The position numbers and the translations under genes are program-made. The notes below the pieces were generated by a model. The model made no database searches. It was given only the letters and a program-made list of their open reading frames with translations, and was not told where the DNA came from. From Ferrimonas balearica DSM 9799 (GTDB lineage: Bacteria > Pseudomonadota > Gammaproteobacteria > Enterobacterales > Shewanellaceae): DNA of 64,000 nucleotides. This document shows positions 48,244 to 57,828 of this stretch, in pieces; the first letter of the stretch is position 1, and each line of letters starts with the position of its first letter. The stretch is taken from the NCBI RefSeq assembly GCF_000148645.1, contig NC_014541.1:248001-312000 (forward strand), read 5' to 3'.

Positions 48244-49112
48244 ATACGCCGAAACTGATCACTGTTGTGATCACCACTTACAACCGTCCGGAACGCCTGG
48301 CCAAGGCGATAGCCAGTGTGGCGGCTCAGGATTACCCCAACATCGAGTTGCTGGTGGTGGATGACTGCTCTTCGGAAGACTACACCGAAGCGCTGCGGGA
48401 GCCGCCGATGGCCCTGCGTTACCTGCGCCAGCCGGAGAATCGGGGGGCCTGTGCCGCTCGCAACCGCGGGATACAGGAAGCCCAGGGCCACTGGGTCGCT
48501 TTTCTGGATGATGATGACCAATGGGTGCCGGATAAGTTGTCCCGCCAGGTCGAGGCGATCGGTGACGCTGAACTGTGCTTATGCGGGTACCGGGTGATCG
48601 AGAACGGCCACGTTCAGGTGCTGCCGTTGAAACGGATCAGCCCCCAGCGTCTGTATCGTTACAACCGCATCTGTGGCACCAGTGGGGTGCTAGGTCGGAC
48701 TGACGTGTTGCGTGAGGAGGGGTTTGACGAAACGCTGGTGTGCTCCCAGGACTGGGATCTGTTCCTGCGCTATGCCCTGCGTCAGCCACTGCAATACGTT
48801 GCCGAACCCCTGTGCCTGTTCAGCGACGGCTCCCACGGGCGCATCAGTAACAGTGCCAAAGAGCTGTCGATTCCCCAGATAGAGCGACGTTTACGCGCCG
48901 TTGAGAAACACCGGGCGGTGATTGGCGAGGAGTGTTATCGCTCCAAGGTAGCGGCGACCGCGCTGGCCTATATCGGCTCCCGGCAGGATAAGTGGCAGGC
49001 CATTCGGTTTGCCCTCGACCGGGCCGGATGGCGAGCTTCGATAGGCTACCTGCTGGGCAAGGCCCGCCGTCGAAGCAGCGCTTCACGACCGATAAAACTC
49101 GCTGAGGAGTAG
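48240..49112 (+). CDS. Family 2 glycosyltransferase (GT-A fold)
   Basis: 290 residues; ATG overlaps the preceding TGA (ATGA). ITVVITTYNRPERLAKAIAS, LLVVDDCSSED, ENRGACAARNRGI and the metal site FLDDDDQWVPDKL are classic GT2 motifs; CSQDWDLFLRYAL is the acceptor/base region. The C-terminal third is Arg-rich and helical. Confidence 0.92.
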   Translation: MNTPKLITVVITTYNRPERLAKAIASVAAQDYPNIELLVVDDCSSEDYTEALREPPMALRYLRQPENRGACAARNRGIQEAQGHWVAFLDDDDQWVPDKLSRQVEAIGDAELCLCGYRVIENGHVQVLPLKRISPQRLYRYNRICGTSGVLGRTDVLREEGFDETLVCSQDWDLFLRYALRQPLQYVAEPLCLFSDGSHGRISNSAKELSIPQIERRLRAVEKHRAVIGEECYRSKVAATALAYIGSRQDKWQAIRFALDRAGWRASIGYLLGKARRRSSASRPIKLAEE

Positions 49113-49155
49113 CGGTGCAGGCAGTGACAAGGAAAGACCGCAACGGAGTGCCGGG

Positions 49156-50586
49156 ATGAGTCTATTGCGAAAAACCGTACACGCCGTGAGCTGGACTCTG
49201 GGTGGTCGCCAGTTGCAACAACTGGCGACGCTGTTTATTACGGCGGTACTGGCCAAGCTGCTGACCCCGGAAGACTTTGGTTTGATGGGGATGGTGACGG
49301 TGTTGTCCGGGATGGCGATGATCCTTTCCGACACCGGCTTTTCTGCCGCGGTGATTCAGCGTAACAACCTGACGCAGGTGCATTACTCCACCCTGTTCTG
49401 GGTCAACCTGGGCATCGGCCTGACGGTGTCCTGCCTGTTCTTCCTCGCGGCGCCGCTGATTGCGGCCTTCTATCAACGCCCCGAGCTGACGCTGATAAGC
49501 CAAATCCTCTCAGTGTCCTTTACCCTGTCCGCCCTGAGTACCATCCCCCAGGCACTGATGCGCCGTGCCATGCGGTTTAAGCGTCTCACCATCATCGATA
49601 CCGTGGTTCACCTGAGTACCGGCACCGCCGTGGTGGTGATGGCGCTCAATGGCTACGGCATCTGGGCGCTGGTGGCCCAACCCCTGATACAGCAAACCTT
49701 TAAGGCGGTGATGATGTGGTGGCACTGTCCGTGGCGTCCGAGCCTGGTGCTCTCCGTGCCCGCCCTGAAGGACGTGTTTAACTTCAGTGCCAATATCCTG
49801 GGACTGCACTACCTCCAGTACTTTATGAACAATCTGGATTACCTGCTGGTGGGCCGCTTTCTGGGGGCGGAGGCATTGGGCTACTACACCCTGGCGTACA
49901 AGCTGATGTTTGTCCCCATTCGCAATATCTGCCAGGAGATCGTCAAGGTGCTGTTTCCTGCTCTGTCGCGTTTGCAGGATGATCCAAAGGCCCTGCTCGA
50001 TGGCATCGGTAAAGCGCTGCGTTCGACCTGCTACATCGTGTTTCCCATGCTGATGGGGATGTTTATGGTGGCAGACATCTTTATCGAAACCATCTTTGGC
50101 GAGCAGTGGGCGCCGACCATTGAGGTGCTTCAGGTGCTCTGTCTGGTGGGGCTGGTGCAAGCGGTGATCACCGTCTTGTCCGTGGTTTTCCGCGCGACCG
50201 GACAACCTCAGCGCGAGCTCAGGATACACGTTGCCCGCCTGGTGGTGATGTCCGTGGTGCTGCTGAGCACCATTCAGTTGGGTCTGGTGCCCTTCACCTG
50301 GAGCCTGTTGGTGGTAACGCTGCTGTTTATGGTGGTCTACCTGCGGGCGGTCGCGGTGCTGTTGCAGGCGCCGCTCACTCCCCTGTTTGCCGCGCTGTGG
50401 CCGGCTTTGGGGATCTCGTCGGTCATGGCGCTCTGCCTGTGGTGGCTTCGCGACCTGCTGGCCAAGGCCGCAGTAGGCGGGGCGCATGAGCTGGCGTTAT
50501 TGATTGTCTCGGGGGCCGGTCTGTATGGGGCGGGGCTCGGCCTGTTGTGGCTGTACTATCGGCGTTATGACCAGAGTCTGATCTGA
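49156..50586 (+). CDS. Polysaccharide flippase, Wzx/WzxC-type (MOP superfamily)
   Basis: 476 residues with about 12-14 hydrophobic segments. The N-terminus KTVHAVSWTLGGRQLQQLAT and LAKLLTPEDFGLMGMVTVLSG match the WzxC/oligosaccharide flippase pattern. FNFSANILGLHYLQYFMNNLDYLLVGRFLG is the typical start of the second bundle (NxxxYxDxLLxGRFLG-like). It should move lipid-linked repeat units across the inner membrane. Starts 43 bases after the preceding gene; a 280-base gap follows. Confidence 0.9.
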   Translation: MSLLRKTVHAVSWTLGGRQLQQLATLFITAVLAKLLTPEDFGLMGMVTVLSGMAMILSDTGFSAAVIQRNNLTQVHYSTLFWVNLGIGLTVSCLFFLAAPLIAAFYQRPELTLISQILSVSFTLSALSTIPQALMRRAMRFKRLTIIDTVVHLSTGTAVVVMALNGYGIWALVAQPLIQQTFKAVMMWWHCPWRPSLVLSVPALKDVFNFSANILGLHYLQYFMNNLDYLLVGRFLGAEALGYYTLAYKLMFVPIRNICQEIVKVLFPALSRLQDDPKALLDGIGKALRSTCYIVFPMLMGMFMVADIFIETIFGEQWAPTIEVLQVLCLVGLVQAVITVLSVVFRATGQPQRELRIHVARLVVMSVVLLSTIQLGLVPFTWSLLVVTLLFMVVYLRAVAVLLQAPLTPLFAALWPALGISSVMALCLWWLRDLLAKAAVGGAHELALLIVSGAGLYGAGLGLLWLYYRRYDQSLI

Positions 50587-50866
50587 ACATCGGTTGTGAT
50601 ACCTCATTGTGGTTAGTCCCATGTCTAATTGATTGATTTCCTCAGATATAACTCAAAGACCCATCGGGCCTATGCAATCTGTGAAAAAAAATAAGGCCAC
50701 ATATCAGTCTGTTGCCCTGATTGAGCGGGGGTTTAAGCAGATAATTTAGGGCCTTGCGCTATGCTTTTTAACGTTTCATCGGCCATTCAGGCTCGAGAGG
50801 CGACAGGGAAGCGTCATCTCTCTCTTCGTGTTCGGAACTGCCATTCCAGGTTGGGAGCGATAAGCG
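50587..50866 (+). other. 280-base gap before the giant secreted protein gene
   Basis: The longest gap in the locus, AT-rich in its first part. No clear sigma-70 pair, JUMPstart/ops element or riboswitch is recognised. The gene after it may have its own promoter here. A short frame at 50761-50967 has no support. Confidence 0.5.
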
Positions 50867-53800
50867 ATGCTAAGTCTTTTCCGTGGACGTTTTGGGGCCC
50901 TGTTGGCTCTGCTGTTTCTGAGTTTTTCCCTTCACGCCGAACTGCGTGTCAGTCAGTTGCCCGATAAGAGCGTTTCTGAACCTCTTAATGGCGCAGAGAT
51001 CAGTGGCACGGTTTACATCTTCTACCAGCCCTCCCAGCCTCTGAGCCAGGTGAAGTTCTATCTGGATACGGCGGTGGGCGGAAAGACCTTCCAGACCGAA
51101 AACATCGCTCCCTATGATTTTGCCGGTACCGCCAGTGGTGGTGCGGGTAACCCCTTCGATGCAGACAGCCTGTCAGGCGGCAGCCACACCATTGCGGTGT
51201 TGGTGACCCCGCAAAGTGGCAGCGCCTTTGAAGCCTCGGCCACCTTTACCGTGGGTGACGGCGGGGGAGGGACCACCCCGACCCTGAACTTTGCCTCCGA
51301 CTCCCAAAGCTTCAGCGTCACTGGTGAACAACAGCAAACCGGTTCCGTGGCGTTGTCCCTGAGCGATGGCAGCTCGGCGACGGCCAACCTGTCGAGCTCC
51401 GCCAGTTGGCTTACCCTGGACAGTTCGACTCAGGCGGTGCCGGGCAGCGTGGGATTCCAGGTGGACTCCACCGGCCTTGGGGTCGGCAGCTACAGCGCCA
51501 CCATTACGGCTTCGGTGACCGGCTATCCCAGCGTCAGCCATGGGGTGTCCCTGACGGTACTCAGCAGTGGCAGCAGCGGCTACAGCCTGCTGGTCAGTAC
51601 TCAGCCTGATCGCAGCGGCGCCGTGCCGCTGGGTGGCCAGAGCCTCAGCGGACCGGTTTACATCTTTACCTCACCGGATAATGGCGTCAGTAAAGTCCGC
51701 TTCTACCTGGATAACCCGGGTCTGAGCGGTTCCTCCACTAAGACCGAAGGGGTGGCACCCTACGACTTCGCGGGGACGGCGCCAGATCGTACGGCATACC
51801 CCTTCAACGTGGATGGCCTGTCTGATGGGCTGCACACCATTGATGTCGAGCTGGTGACCACCAACGGCAGCCAATACACCCAGGGCAGCTTTGTGGTGGG
51901 TGAAGAGGTGGTTTCCCTGCTGGCGTCACCGACCTCCATTAGCCTCTCCGGTGAGATCGACAGCGGCATCCTGTCGGCGACCGCGCAGGTCACCGCATCG
52001 GATGGCAGTAACCTGGTGTTCAGTGAGGAGCACGATGCGGCCTGGCTCAGCCTGGATCTGGGCGGCGACAGCACACCGGCCACCGTGACTTTCAGTGTGG
52101 ATACCAACGGCCTCAGTGCTGGCAGCTATTCCGATACCGTGACTCTGTTCTCAACCGGAGTGGGCTCGGCCCAGGTCACGGTGGCCCTGACTCTGACCGA
52201 CCCGAACGGCGGTGGGGGCGGCGGTGGTGGAGGCACCGGTGAGCTCTGTGGCCCGGTGCTCTGCAGTGACGTGAAAGTGACGCTGCCTTACGTCCTTGAG
52301 TTTGATGACTCGGTAGAGGGCTACCTCGATGGCAACGGCATCGGCACCGGTTTCACCTACCTGCAGCCGACCAGCAAAGGCAGTGGCTATCTGCCGGATA
52401 ACCTGGATGTGAACACCTCCACCGAACGGTTGGTGGTGACCACCACCAAAGGGCTGCAACACCAGAGCATCAACAACCTCGATAACGCATTGGGTGTGGG
52501 CTATGCCGGCCCCAATCACATCGCCCGCATCAGTACAGTGCTGGTGGAGCCGCCTGCGGGTTCCGGCAAGTATGAACAGGCCGGTCTGTGGTTCGGCTAT
52601 GACGAAGACCACTTTATCAAGCTGGTGTACAACTCCGCCGGCGGTGGTCCGGTTGTTGAGTTCATCTATGAGTCCGCCGGTTCGGTGCAGGGTAAGTTCG
52701 ACGCTAACGTGGGCGATCTGTCCAGCGATACCCTGACCCTGGCCCTGGTGGCCAACCCGGAAACCCAGAGCATCAGTGCCCGCTACAGCATTAATGGCGG
52801 CAGTGAAACCAACCTGGGCAGCTTTGATATCGCGCCAGAGTTCTTCAGCTTTGATGCGGCCGGTATCGATCCGGTTATCGGTACCCGAACCTTTACCGGG
52901 ATCATGGCCAGCCACCGTAACGGCGCCAGTGCACTGGTGTACCAGTTCGAGTCGTTCTCTGTGGAGAGCCTGGGTGCACCGGGAAGTGGTGGCGGTGGCT
53001 CGGGTGGTGGCGGTTCCGGTGGTGGCAGCGCGGACTGGAGCTTTAGCAAGGTCAGCAGCCACCCGCTCGACTTCCCCACTGCGATGGTCTGGGGCCCGGA
53101 TAACCGACTCTATGTCACCGAGTTGTTTGGCACCATCCATGCCCTGACCTTTGATGATCAGTTGCGGGTTGTGGATGACCAGGTGATCACCGGTCTGACC
53201 GATCGTCACGGTTCAAGGATGACGCTGGGCATCGAGGTGTACCACGATGACCCATCGGATCCCAATGGGTTCTCGCTGTGGGTGAACCACTCCAGTGCCT
53301 CCACCAATAACGGCATCATTAATTCCGGTGAAGTGACCCGGCTGTTCGGTGACAACTTTGCCGAGTCGGAGGTGGTGATCAGCGGCCTGCCGCGGGCCAA
53401 GGCCAACCACGGCCCCAACAGTCTGCACTTCGGTCCGGACAACCGGCTCTACATTGCCATTGGTGGCATTACCGGAGCGGGTGCAGCGGTAGACCCCAAT
53501 GTGGCCAACACGGAGTTTGGTGACCGGGCCGAGCAGCCCTTATCGGCGGCGATCCTGGTGGCGGATGTGTTTGCCGCGGGCTTTGATGGCACCTGCGACA
53601 ACAGCCCCGACATCTTCGGTCCTAATCCCTGTGATGTGGTGACTTGGGTGACCGGGCTGCGTAACACCTATGACTTTGTGTTCCACAGCAATGGTCAGGC
53701 GTACGCGACCGATAATGGCCTCGGGGTGAAAGGGGCTTATCCGCCCAAGCCGACACCGGATTGCAGTGGCTTTGGTGACCCTGCTCCCTACGATGAGGGG

Positions 53801-55123
53801 GGCGACAACCCTGGCACTCAACCAGATCTACTGCTGAAGCTGGAAGCGGGAGAGTACTACGGCCACCCCAACCCGACCCGTGACGAGTGTGTCTTTAAGG
53901 ACGGCAGTTACCAGAACGTGGCACCGTTGCCGAACTACCAGCCTGAGATCTTCTCGCTGGGCAACAACAAGTCGGCCAACGGCATCGTCGAGCTTCGGTC
54001 TAACCGCGCCTGCGGTGCGCTCAATGGCGACCTGATGGTGACCTACTACTCCAAGGATGATGGCGTTACCCGCCTGCAGCTGAATGCTGACGGCGATCAG
54101 GTGGTGCTGGCGGAGAAACTGTTTGCGGACCTGGTGGACCCTCTGCCGCTGGCGGCACGCAATGGCGACATCTATGTCGGTGAGTTTGGTGCGGGCGTGG
54201 TATCGGTACTGGCCCTGGCCAGTACCCCATGCTGGGATGCCGGCGCGGATGCCCCGGCAGAGCTGCTCGACAGTGGCAGTGCCATTCTGAACGGCAAGTT
54301 GCACGTGGTGGGTGGCAAAACCGCGTCCGGACACGTCAACACCCATTATGCCTATGACATCGGTGCCGACAGTTGGCAAACCCTGGCCGCGAAACCGGGT
54401 ACCGCCGTTGAGAATGGTGCGGTCGCCGCTTACAACGGTGCGCTTTACGTGTTTGGCGGTTCTTCCGGTCCCTTCAATGGCGCGGTCACCGAAAGCTATC
54501 GCTATGACCCGGGCAGCAACAGCTGGCAGGCATTGGCGCCCATGCCGGTGGCACTGGGCGGGATCCGGGCGGAAGCCATCGGTGATGAGATCTATATCGC
54601 CGGCGGCATGAATGGCAGCGGTGCCTCAGTGGCCAGCCTTCTGGTCTATGACCCGGGCAGCAACAGCTGGCGGACCGGACCGAGCATGAGCCAGGTCAGG
54701 GATAACCCGGGTACGGCGGTCCTTAATGGTGAGCTGTATGTGCTGGGCGGACGTCATCGTTTGGCTGATGGCACTAGCCTGGATGGCCAGCTCAATACGA
54801 TGGAGATCTACAACCCGTCCAGTAACCAGTGGCGACGGGGACCGGACCTGCTGACCGGACGCCGGACCTTTGCGGTAGGCACCATCAATGGACGGATCCA
54901 GGTCCTTGGCGGCGAGTACGCCAGTGGCGTCACCAACAACGTGTTCCCGCAGTACGAGGAGTTCGACCCGGGCAGCAATCAGTGGCAATACCTTGGGGAT
55001 GCGCTGTTCCCGACCCACGGGGCCGCATTTGGCACCTTCGGGGACCAGCTGATTCTGTCGACGGGGGGCCCCATCGGTGGGACGTCGTTCAGTAATGACA
55101 CCTACCGGGTGTCGGGACAATAA
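50867..55123 (+). CDS. 1418-residue secreted protein with Ig/BACON-like repeats, LamG-like domain and two beta-propellers
   Basis: A signal peptide of about 24 residues (cleavage after SLHA) is followed by: an Ig-like unit (25-128), a BACON-like unit (139-236), a second copy of the same pair (239-346 and 348-447), a Gly run, a concanavalin/LamG-like domain (458-703; YEQAGLWFGYDEDHFIKLVY), a Gly4Ser-like linker (about 705-720), a sorbosone/glucose dehydrogenase-like propeller (724-1121; MVWGPDNRLYVTELFGTI, GPNSLHFGPDNRLYIAIGG), and C-terminal kelch repeats (1122-1418; NGALYVFGG, YDPGSNSW). Twin units share GxVYIF, VxFYLD and APYDFAGTA. It lies between the flippase and the initiating transferase genes, so it may bind, modify or anchor the exported polysaccharide. 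Whether the first propeller is an active quinoprotein is unknown. Domain calls are by eye. Confidence 0.85.
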   Translation: MLSLFRGRFGALLALLFLSFSLHAELRVSQLPDKSVSEPLNGAEISGTVYIFYQPSQPLSQVKFYLDTAVGGKTFQTENIAPYDFAGTASGGAGNPFDADSLSGGSHTIAVLVTPQSGSAFEASATFTVGDGGGGTTPTLNFASDSQSFSVTGEQQQTGSVALSLSDGSSATANLSSSASWLTLDSSTQAVPGSVGFQVDSTGLGVGSYSATITASVTGYPSVSHGVSLTVLSSGSSGYSLLVSTQPDRSGAVPLGGQSLSGPVYIFTSPDNGVSKVRFYLDNPGLSGSSTKTEGVAPYDFAGTAPDRTAYPFNVDGLSDGLHTIDVELVTTNGSQYTQGSFVVGEEVVSLLASPTSISLSGEIDSGILSATAQVTASDGSNLVFSEEHDAAWLSLDLGGDSTPATVTFSVDTNGLSAGSYSDTVTLFSTGVGSAQVTVALTLTDPNGGGGGGGGGTGELCGPVLCSDVKVTLPYVLEFDDSVEGYLDGNGIGTGFTYLQPTSKGSGYLPDNLDVNTSTERLVVTTTKGLQHQSINNLDNALGVGYAGPNHIARISTVLVEPPAGSGKYEQAGLWFGYDEDHFIKLVYNSAGGGPVVEFIYESAGSVQGKFDANVGDLSSDTLTLALVANPETQSISARYSINGGSETNLGSFDIAPEFFSFDAAGIDPVIGTRTFTGIMASHRNGASALVYQFESFSVESLGAPGSGGGGSGGGGSGGGSADWSFSKVSSHPLDFPTAMVWGPDNRLYVTELFGTIHALTFDDQLRVVDDQVITGLTDRHGSRMTLGIEVYHDDPSDPNGFSLWVNHSSASTNNGIINSGEVTRLFGDNFAESEVVISGLPRAKANHGPNSLHFGPDNRLYIAIGGITGAGAAVDPNVANTEFGDRAEQPLSAAILVADVFAAGFDGTCDNSPDIFGPNPCDVVTWVTGLRNTYDFVFHSNGQAYATDNGLGVKGAYPPKPTPDCSGFGDPAPYDEGGDNPGTQPDLLLKLEAGEYYGHPNPTRDECVFKDGSYQNVAPLPNYQPEIFSLGNNKSANGIVELRSNRACGALNGDLMVTYYSKDDGVTRLQLNADGDQVVLAEKLFADLVDPLPLAARNGDIYVGEFGAGVVSVLALASTPCWDAGADAPAELLDSGSAILNGKLHVVGGKTASGHVNTHYAYDIGADSWQTLAAKPGTAVENGAVAAYNGALYVFGGSSGPFNGAVTESYRYDPGSNSWQALAPMPVALGGIRAEAIGDEIYIAGGMNGSGASVASLLVYDPGSNSWRTGPSMSQVRDNPGTAVLNGELYVLGGRHRLADGTSLDGQLNTMEIYNPSSNQWRRGPDLLTGRRTFAVGTINGRIQVLGGEYASGVTNNVFPQYEEFDPGSNQWQYLGDALFPTHGAAFGTFGDQLILSTGGPIGGTSFSNDTYRVSGQ

Positions 55124-55129
55124 CCTGAG

Positions 55130-55161
55130 CAGGGCCGGATGCCAGTGTGCATCCGGCCCTG
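55130..55161 (+). terminator. Strong hairpin after the giant protein gene
   Basis: CAGGGCCGGATGC and GCATCCGGCCCTG pair perfectly over 13 bases around a six-base loop; TGTCGTTTT follows, a poor T run. A partial terminator or mRNA-stabilising element within the locus. Confidence 0.7.
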
Positions 55162-55207
55162 TGTCGTTTTCGCAGTGCACTGCAGTTCGGTTCAGGAGGT
55201 AGGTGGT

Positions 55208-56617
55208 ATGACCCAGAGTGAGTTTCCATCAGGCGTCAATGGAGGGATGCCTGTTGGCTTGGCCCGGGTGTTTGATGTGGTGGCAGTATTAGCCGGGTTG
55301 GGGCTCGTGTACCTGTTTGATGGCCCGGTCTATATGCCGGTCAAGGAGCTGGTGCTTTGGGGGGTCATCGCGGCGCTATTGATGGTGTACCTGTCGGAGA
55401 TCTTCTCGCTTTACCGCTCCTGGCGTCTGGCGCCATTTTCCGAAGTGGTGCTGGTGACGCTGCTGGTGTGGGTGTCGGTCACCATCCTGCTGGTGCTCGG
55501 GTTGTACTTTCTCAAGCTGGGGGAGAACTTTGGCCGGATTGGCTTCGCTTACTGGTGCACGATCGTGGCGGTGCTGTTGGTGTCCTGGCGTTGGGCCTGT
55601 CGTCAGTATCTGACCCGGCAACGTGCGCAGGGGAAAAATACCAAAACGGCGCTGGTGGTCGGGGCGACCTCCTTGGGGATACAGCTGGCGGAAGCGCTGG
55701 AGCGCCAGCCCGGTCTTGGTGTGCGGGTGCAGGGTTTCTACGATGATCGTGAGCGACACCGGCTGGACCCCATGGTGCAGACCAAGGTGATGGGGGACGT
55801 GGACGATGCGATTGAGCTGGCGGCCCGAGGGGGCATTGATCAGATCTTCGTGGCCCTGCCCCTGAAAGCGGAAGACCGCATATCCGCCATCCTGCAACGC
55901 TGCGCCAACACCACCAGTCAGGTGCATATTGTGCCCAACTTCTTTGTCTACAACCTGGTTAATGCCGCCTGGTGCGACGTGGGTGGGATGCGCACTCTGA
56001 GCGTTTACGAGTCGCCGATCCGGGGGCCCTGGGGGGCGCTGAAGCGGGCCGAAGACCTCACCATCGCCAGCGTGGCCCTGCTGGTGTTTGCCATTCCAAT
56101 GCTGTTGATTGCGGCGGGGATACGGCTGGAGTCCCGTGGGCCGGTGTTGTTTAAGCAGGTGCGTTACGGCGTGGACGGCCGTCGAATTGAAGTCTGGAAA
56201 TTCCGTTCCATGACCTGTGTGGAAAATGGGACTACTATAAAACAGGCAACAAGAAACGACAGTCGGATCACTAGGATAGGCGCGTTTATACGCCGGACGT
56301 CTCTGGATGAGCTGCCACAGTTCATCAACGTGCTGCAGGGGCGGATGTCCGTGGTCGGGCCAAGGCCTCATGCGGTAGCGCATAACGAGCAGTACCGGGC
56401 TTTGATTCAAGGTTACATGTTGCGGCACAAGGTAAAGCCAGGTATCACCGGTTGGGCCCAGGTCAATGGCTGGCGGGGCGAGACCGATACCCTGGACAAG
56501 ATGGCCAAGAGGGTAGAGCACGACATGCACTACATTACCCACTGGTCTGTGGTTCTTGATATCCAGATCCTGTTTCTGACGCTGAGGAAGGGCTTTGTTC
56601 ACGATAACGCTTACTGA
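55208..56617 (+). CDS. Undecaprenyl-phosphate sugar-1-phosphate transferase (WcaJ/WbaP type)
   Basis: 469 residues. ATG 55208 is chosen for its perfect AGGAGGT at 55194-55200; a start at 55139 lacks support. The N-terminal half has four hydrophobic segments, then a CoA-binding-like Rossmann domain (ALVVGATSLGIQLAEAL). The C-terminal catalytic domain has a membrane segment, FKQVRYGVDGRRIEVWKFRS, RRTSLDELPQFINVLQGRMS, VVGPRPHA, and KPGITGWAQVNGWRG, the bacterial sugar transferase signature. It transfers hexose-1-phosphate, probably glucose-1-P or galactose-1-P, to undecaprenyl phosphate, starting repeat unit synthesis. Confidence 0.94.
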   Translation: MTQSEFPSGVNGGMPVGLARVFDVVAVLAGLGLVYLFDGPVYMPVKELVLWGVIAALLMVYLSEIFSLYRSWRLAPFSEVVLVTLLVWVSVTILLVLGLYFLKLGENFGRIGFAYWCTIVAVLLVSWRWACRQYLTRQRAQGKNTKTALVVGATSLGIQLAEALERQPGLGVRVQGFYDDRERHRLDPMVQTKVMGDVDDAIELAARGGIDQIFVALPLKAEDRISAILQRCANTTSQVHIVPNFFVYNLVNAAWCDVGGMRTLSVYESPIRGPWGALKRAEDLTIASVALLVFAIPMLLIAAGIRLESRGPVLFKQVRYGVDGRRIEVWKFRSMTCVENGTTIKQATRNDSRITRIGAFIRRTSLDELPQFINVLQGRMSVVGPRPHAVAHNEQYRALIQGYMLRHKVKPGITGWAQVNGWRGETDTLDKMAKRVEHDMHYITHWSVVLDIQILFLTLRKGFVHDNAY

Positions 56618-56634
56618 TCCATATGGGGTGGCGC

Positions 56635-57819
56635 GTGAAACAACATTGGGGATGGATTTTGGCGGCATTGGCGACGGGCGTCAGTGCCACGGAGTTTGAA
56701 CCAGCACGGTTGAGACTGGGAGAGGGAGTACAGTTTCAACCGACCATGGGACTGGAGTACGGTTACGACGACAACCTGCTGCACACCAGTGCCGAGTCAT
56801 TGGACTCGCAGTACCTGCGGATCACACCGGAACTGCAATTTGTCTGGGGGCGGCGGATCAGCCACCTCAAGGCTGGCTATGTCCTCGATGCGGCCAGCTA
56901 CTTTGATTCCTCCGATGACAACTACATTGATCATGACCTCAATCTGATTGGTCATCATGAATTTACCGCCCGCCATCGCGTTGACGCCACCTATGACTAC
57001 ATAAAGGGTCATCAAGCCCGGGGTACCGGCATTGCCGAGTTCAGCGAAACCGATGAGCCGGTAGAGTTCACTGAACACGACGCCTATGGTGCTTACGAGT
57101 TCGGGGCGCAAACGGCTCGGATGCAGCTGGGCGTGAACCTGGGTTACTACCAACGCACCTACGACAACTTCCGCGAGCGCAGCCAATACCGCGACTATGA
57201 CACTTTCCGTTATGGCGCCACCGCCAAGTGGCGGGTGGGTGCCCGCACCAAGCTGTTACTGGACCTCTCCGACAGCGACATCAGTTATGACCGGGTAGAG
57301 CCGGGTCAGCTCAGCCGGGACAGTAACGTGACTCGCGGCCTGGTGGGGGTTATCTGGGAAGCCACCGCTAAGAGCGAAGGGCGGGCGGCGTTCGGTGTTG
57401 AAGACAAACGGTTTGATGACAGCGGCCGGGAAGACTTTACCGGCTTTGCCTGGGACGTGGCCTTTATCTGGCGACCCACCACTTACTCCACCCTTGAGCT
57501 GATCAGTGCCCGAGAAAGTAAAGATCCCTTCACCAATGGCGACTACGTGGAGGAGTCCAGCTATGAGTTAGGCTGGGAACACTATTGGCAGGAACGTTGG
57601 GCCACCAATCTGGAACTGCTCTATGCCGATAAGGACTACACCGGGGATGACCGCGAAGATGAGGTCACAAAGATCCGCGTCGGGGTCATCTACGAGTTTC
57701 GTCGCTGGCTCAAGTTTGAGCCCTTCTATAGCTACTGGGACAACAGTTCGACTCGCACCGACCCGCAGTTGAACTACGATAAAAATCAATTCGGTCTGGT
57801 GATGACACTGGCACTGTGA
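56635..57819 (+). CDS. Outer-membrane beta-barrel protein of the exopolysaccharide locus
   Basis: About 394 residues with a signal peptide (MKQHWGWILAALATGVSA). GTG 56635 is preferred over ATG 56623 because GGGGTGG lies just before it and the leader then starts with a lysine. The mature protein is made of alternating polar/hydrophobic strands rich in Tyr, Arg and Asp (LEYGYDDNL, AGYVLDAASYFDSSDDN, FKPFYSYWDNSS-like end) and ends in a Leu (GLVMTLAL), as expected of a barrel of perhaps 16-18 strands. It resembles the EpsL/outer membrane beta-barrel proteins found in other polysaccharide loci. Directly before a short Wza-type gene, it could be the outer membrane pore for the polymer. Confidence 0.82.
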   Translation: MKQHWGWILAALATGVSATEFEPARLRLGEGVQFQPTMGLEYGYDDNLLHTSAESLDSQYLRITPELQFVWGRRISHLKAGYVLDAASYFDSSDDNYIDHDLNLIGHHEFTARHRVDATYDYIKGHQARGTGIAEFSETDEPVEFTEHDAYGAYEFGAQTARMQLGVNLGYYQRTYDNFRERSQYRDYDTFRYGATAKWRVGARTKLLLDLSDSDISYDRVEPGQLSRDSNVTRGLVGVIWEATAKSEGRAAFGVEDKRFDDSGREDFTGFAWDVAFIWRPTTYSTLELISARESKDPFTNGDYVEESSYELGWEHYWQERWATNLELLYADKDYTGDDREDEVTKIRVGVIYEFRRWLKFEPFYSYWDNSSTRTDPQLNYDKNQFGLVMTLAL

Positions 57820-57828
57820 GGTAAATCG

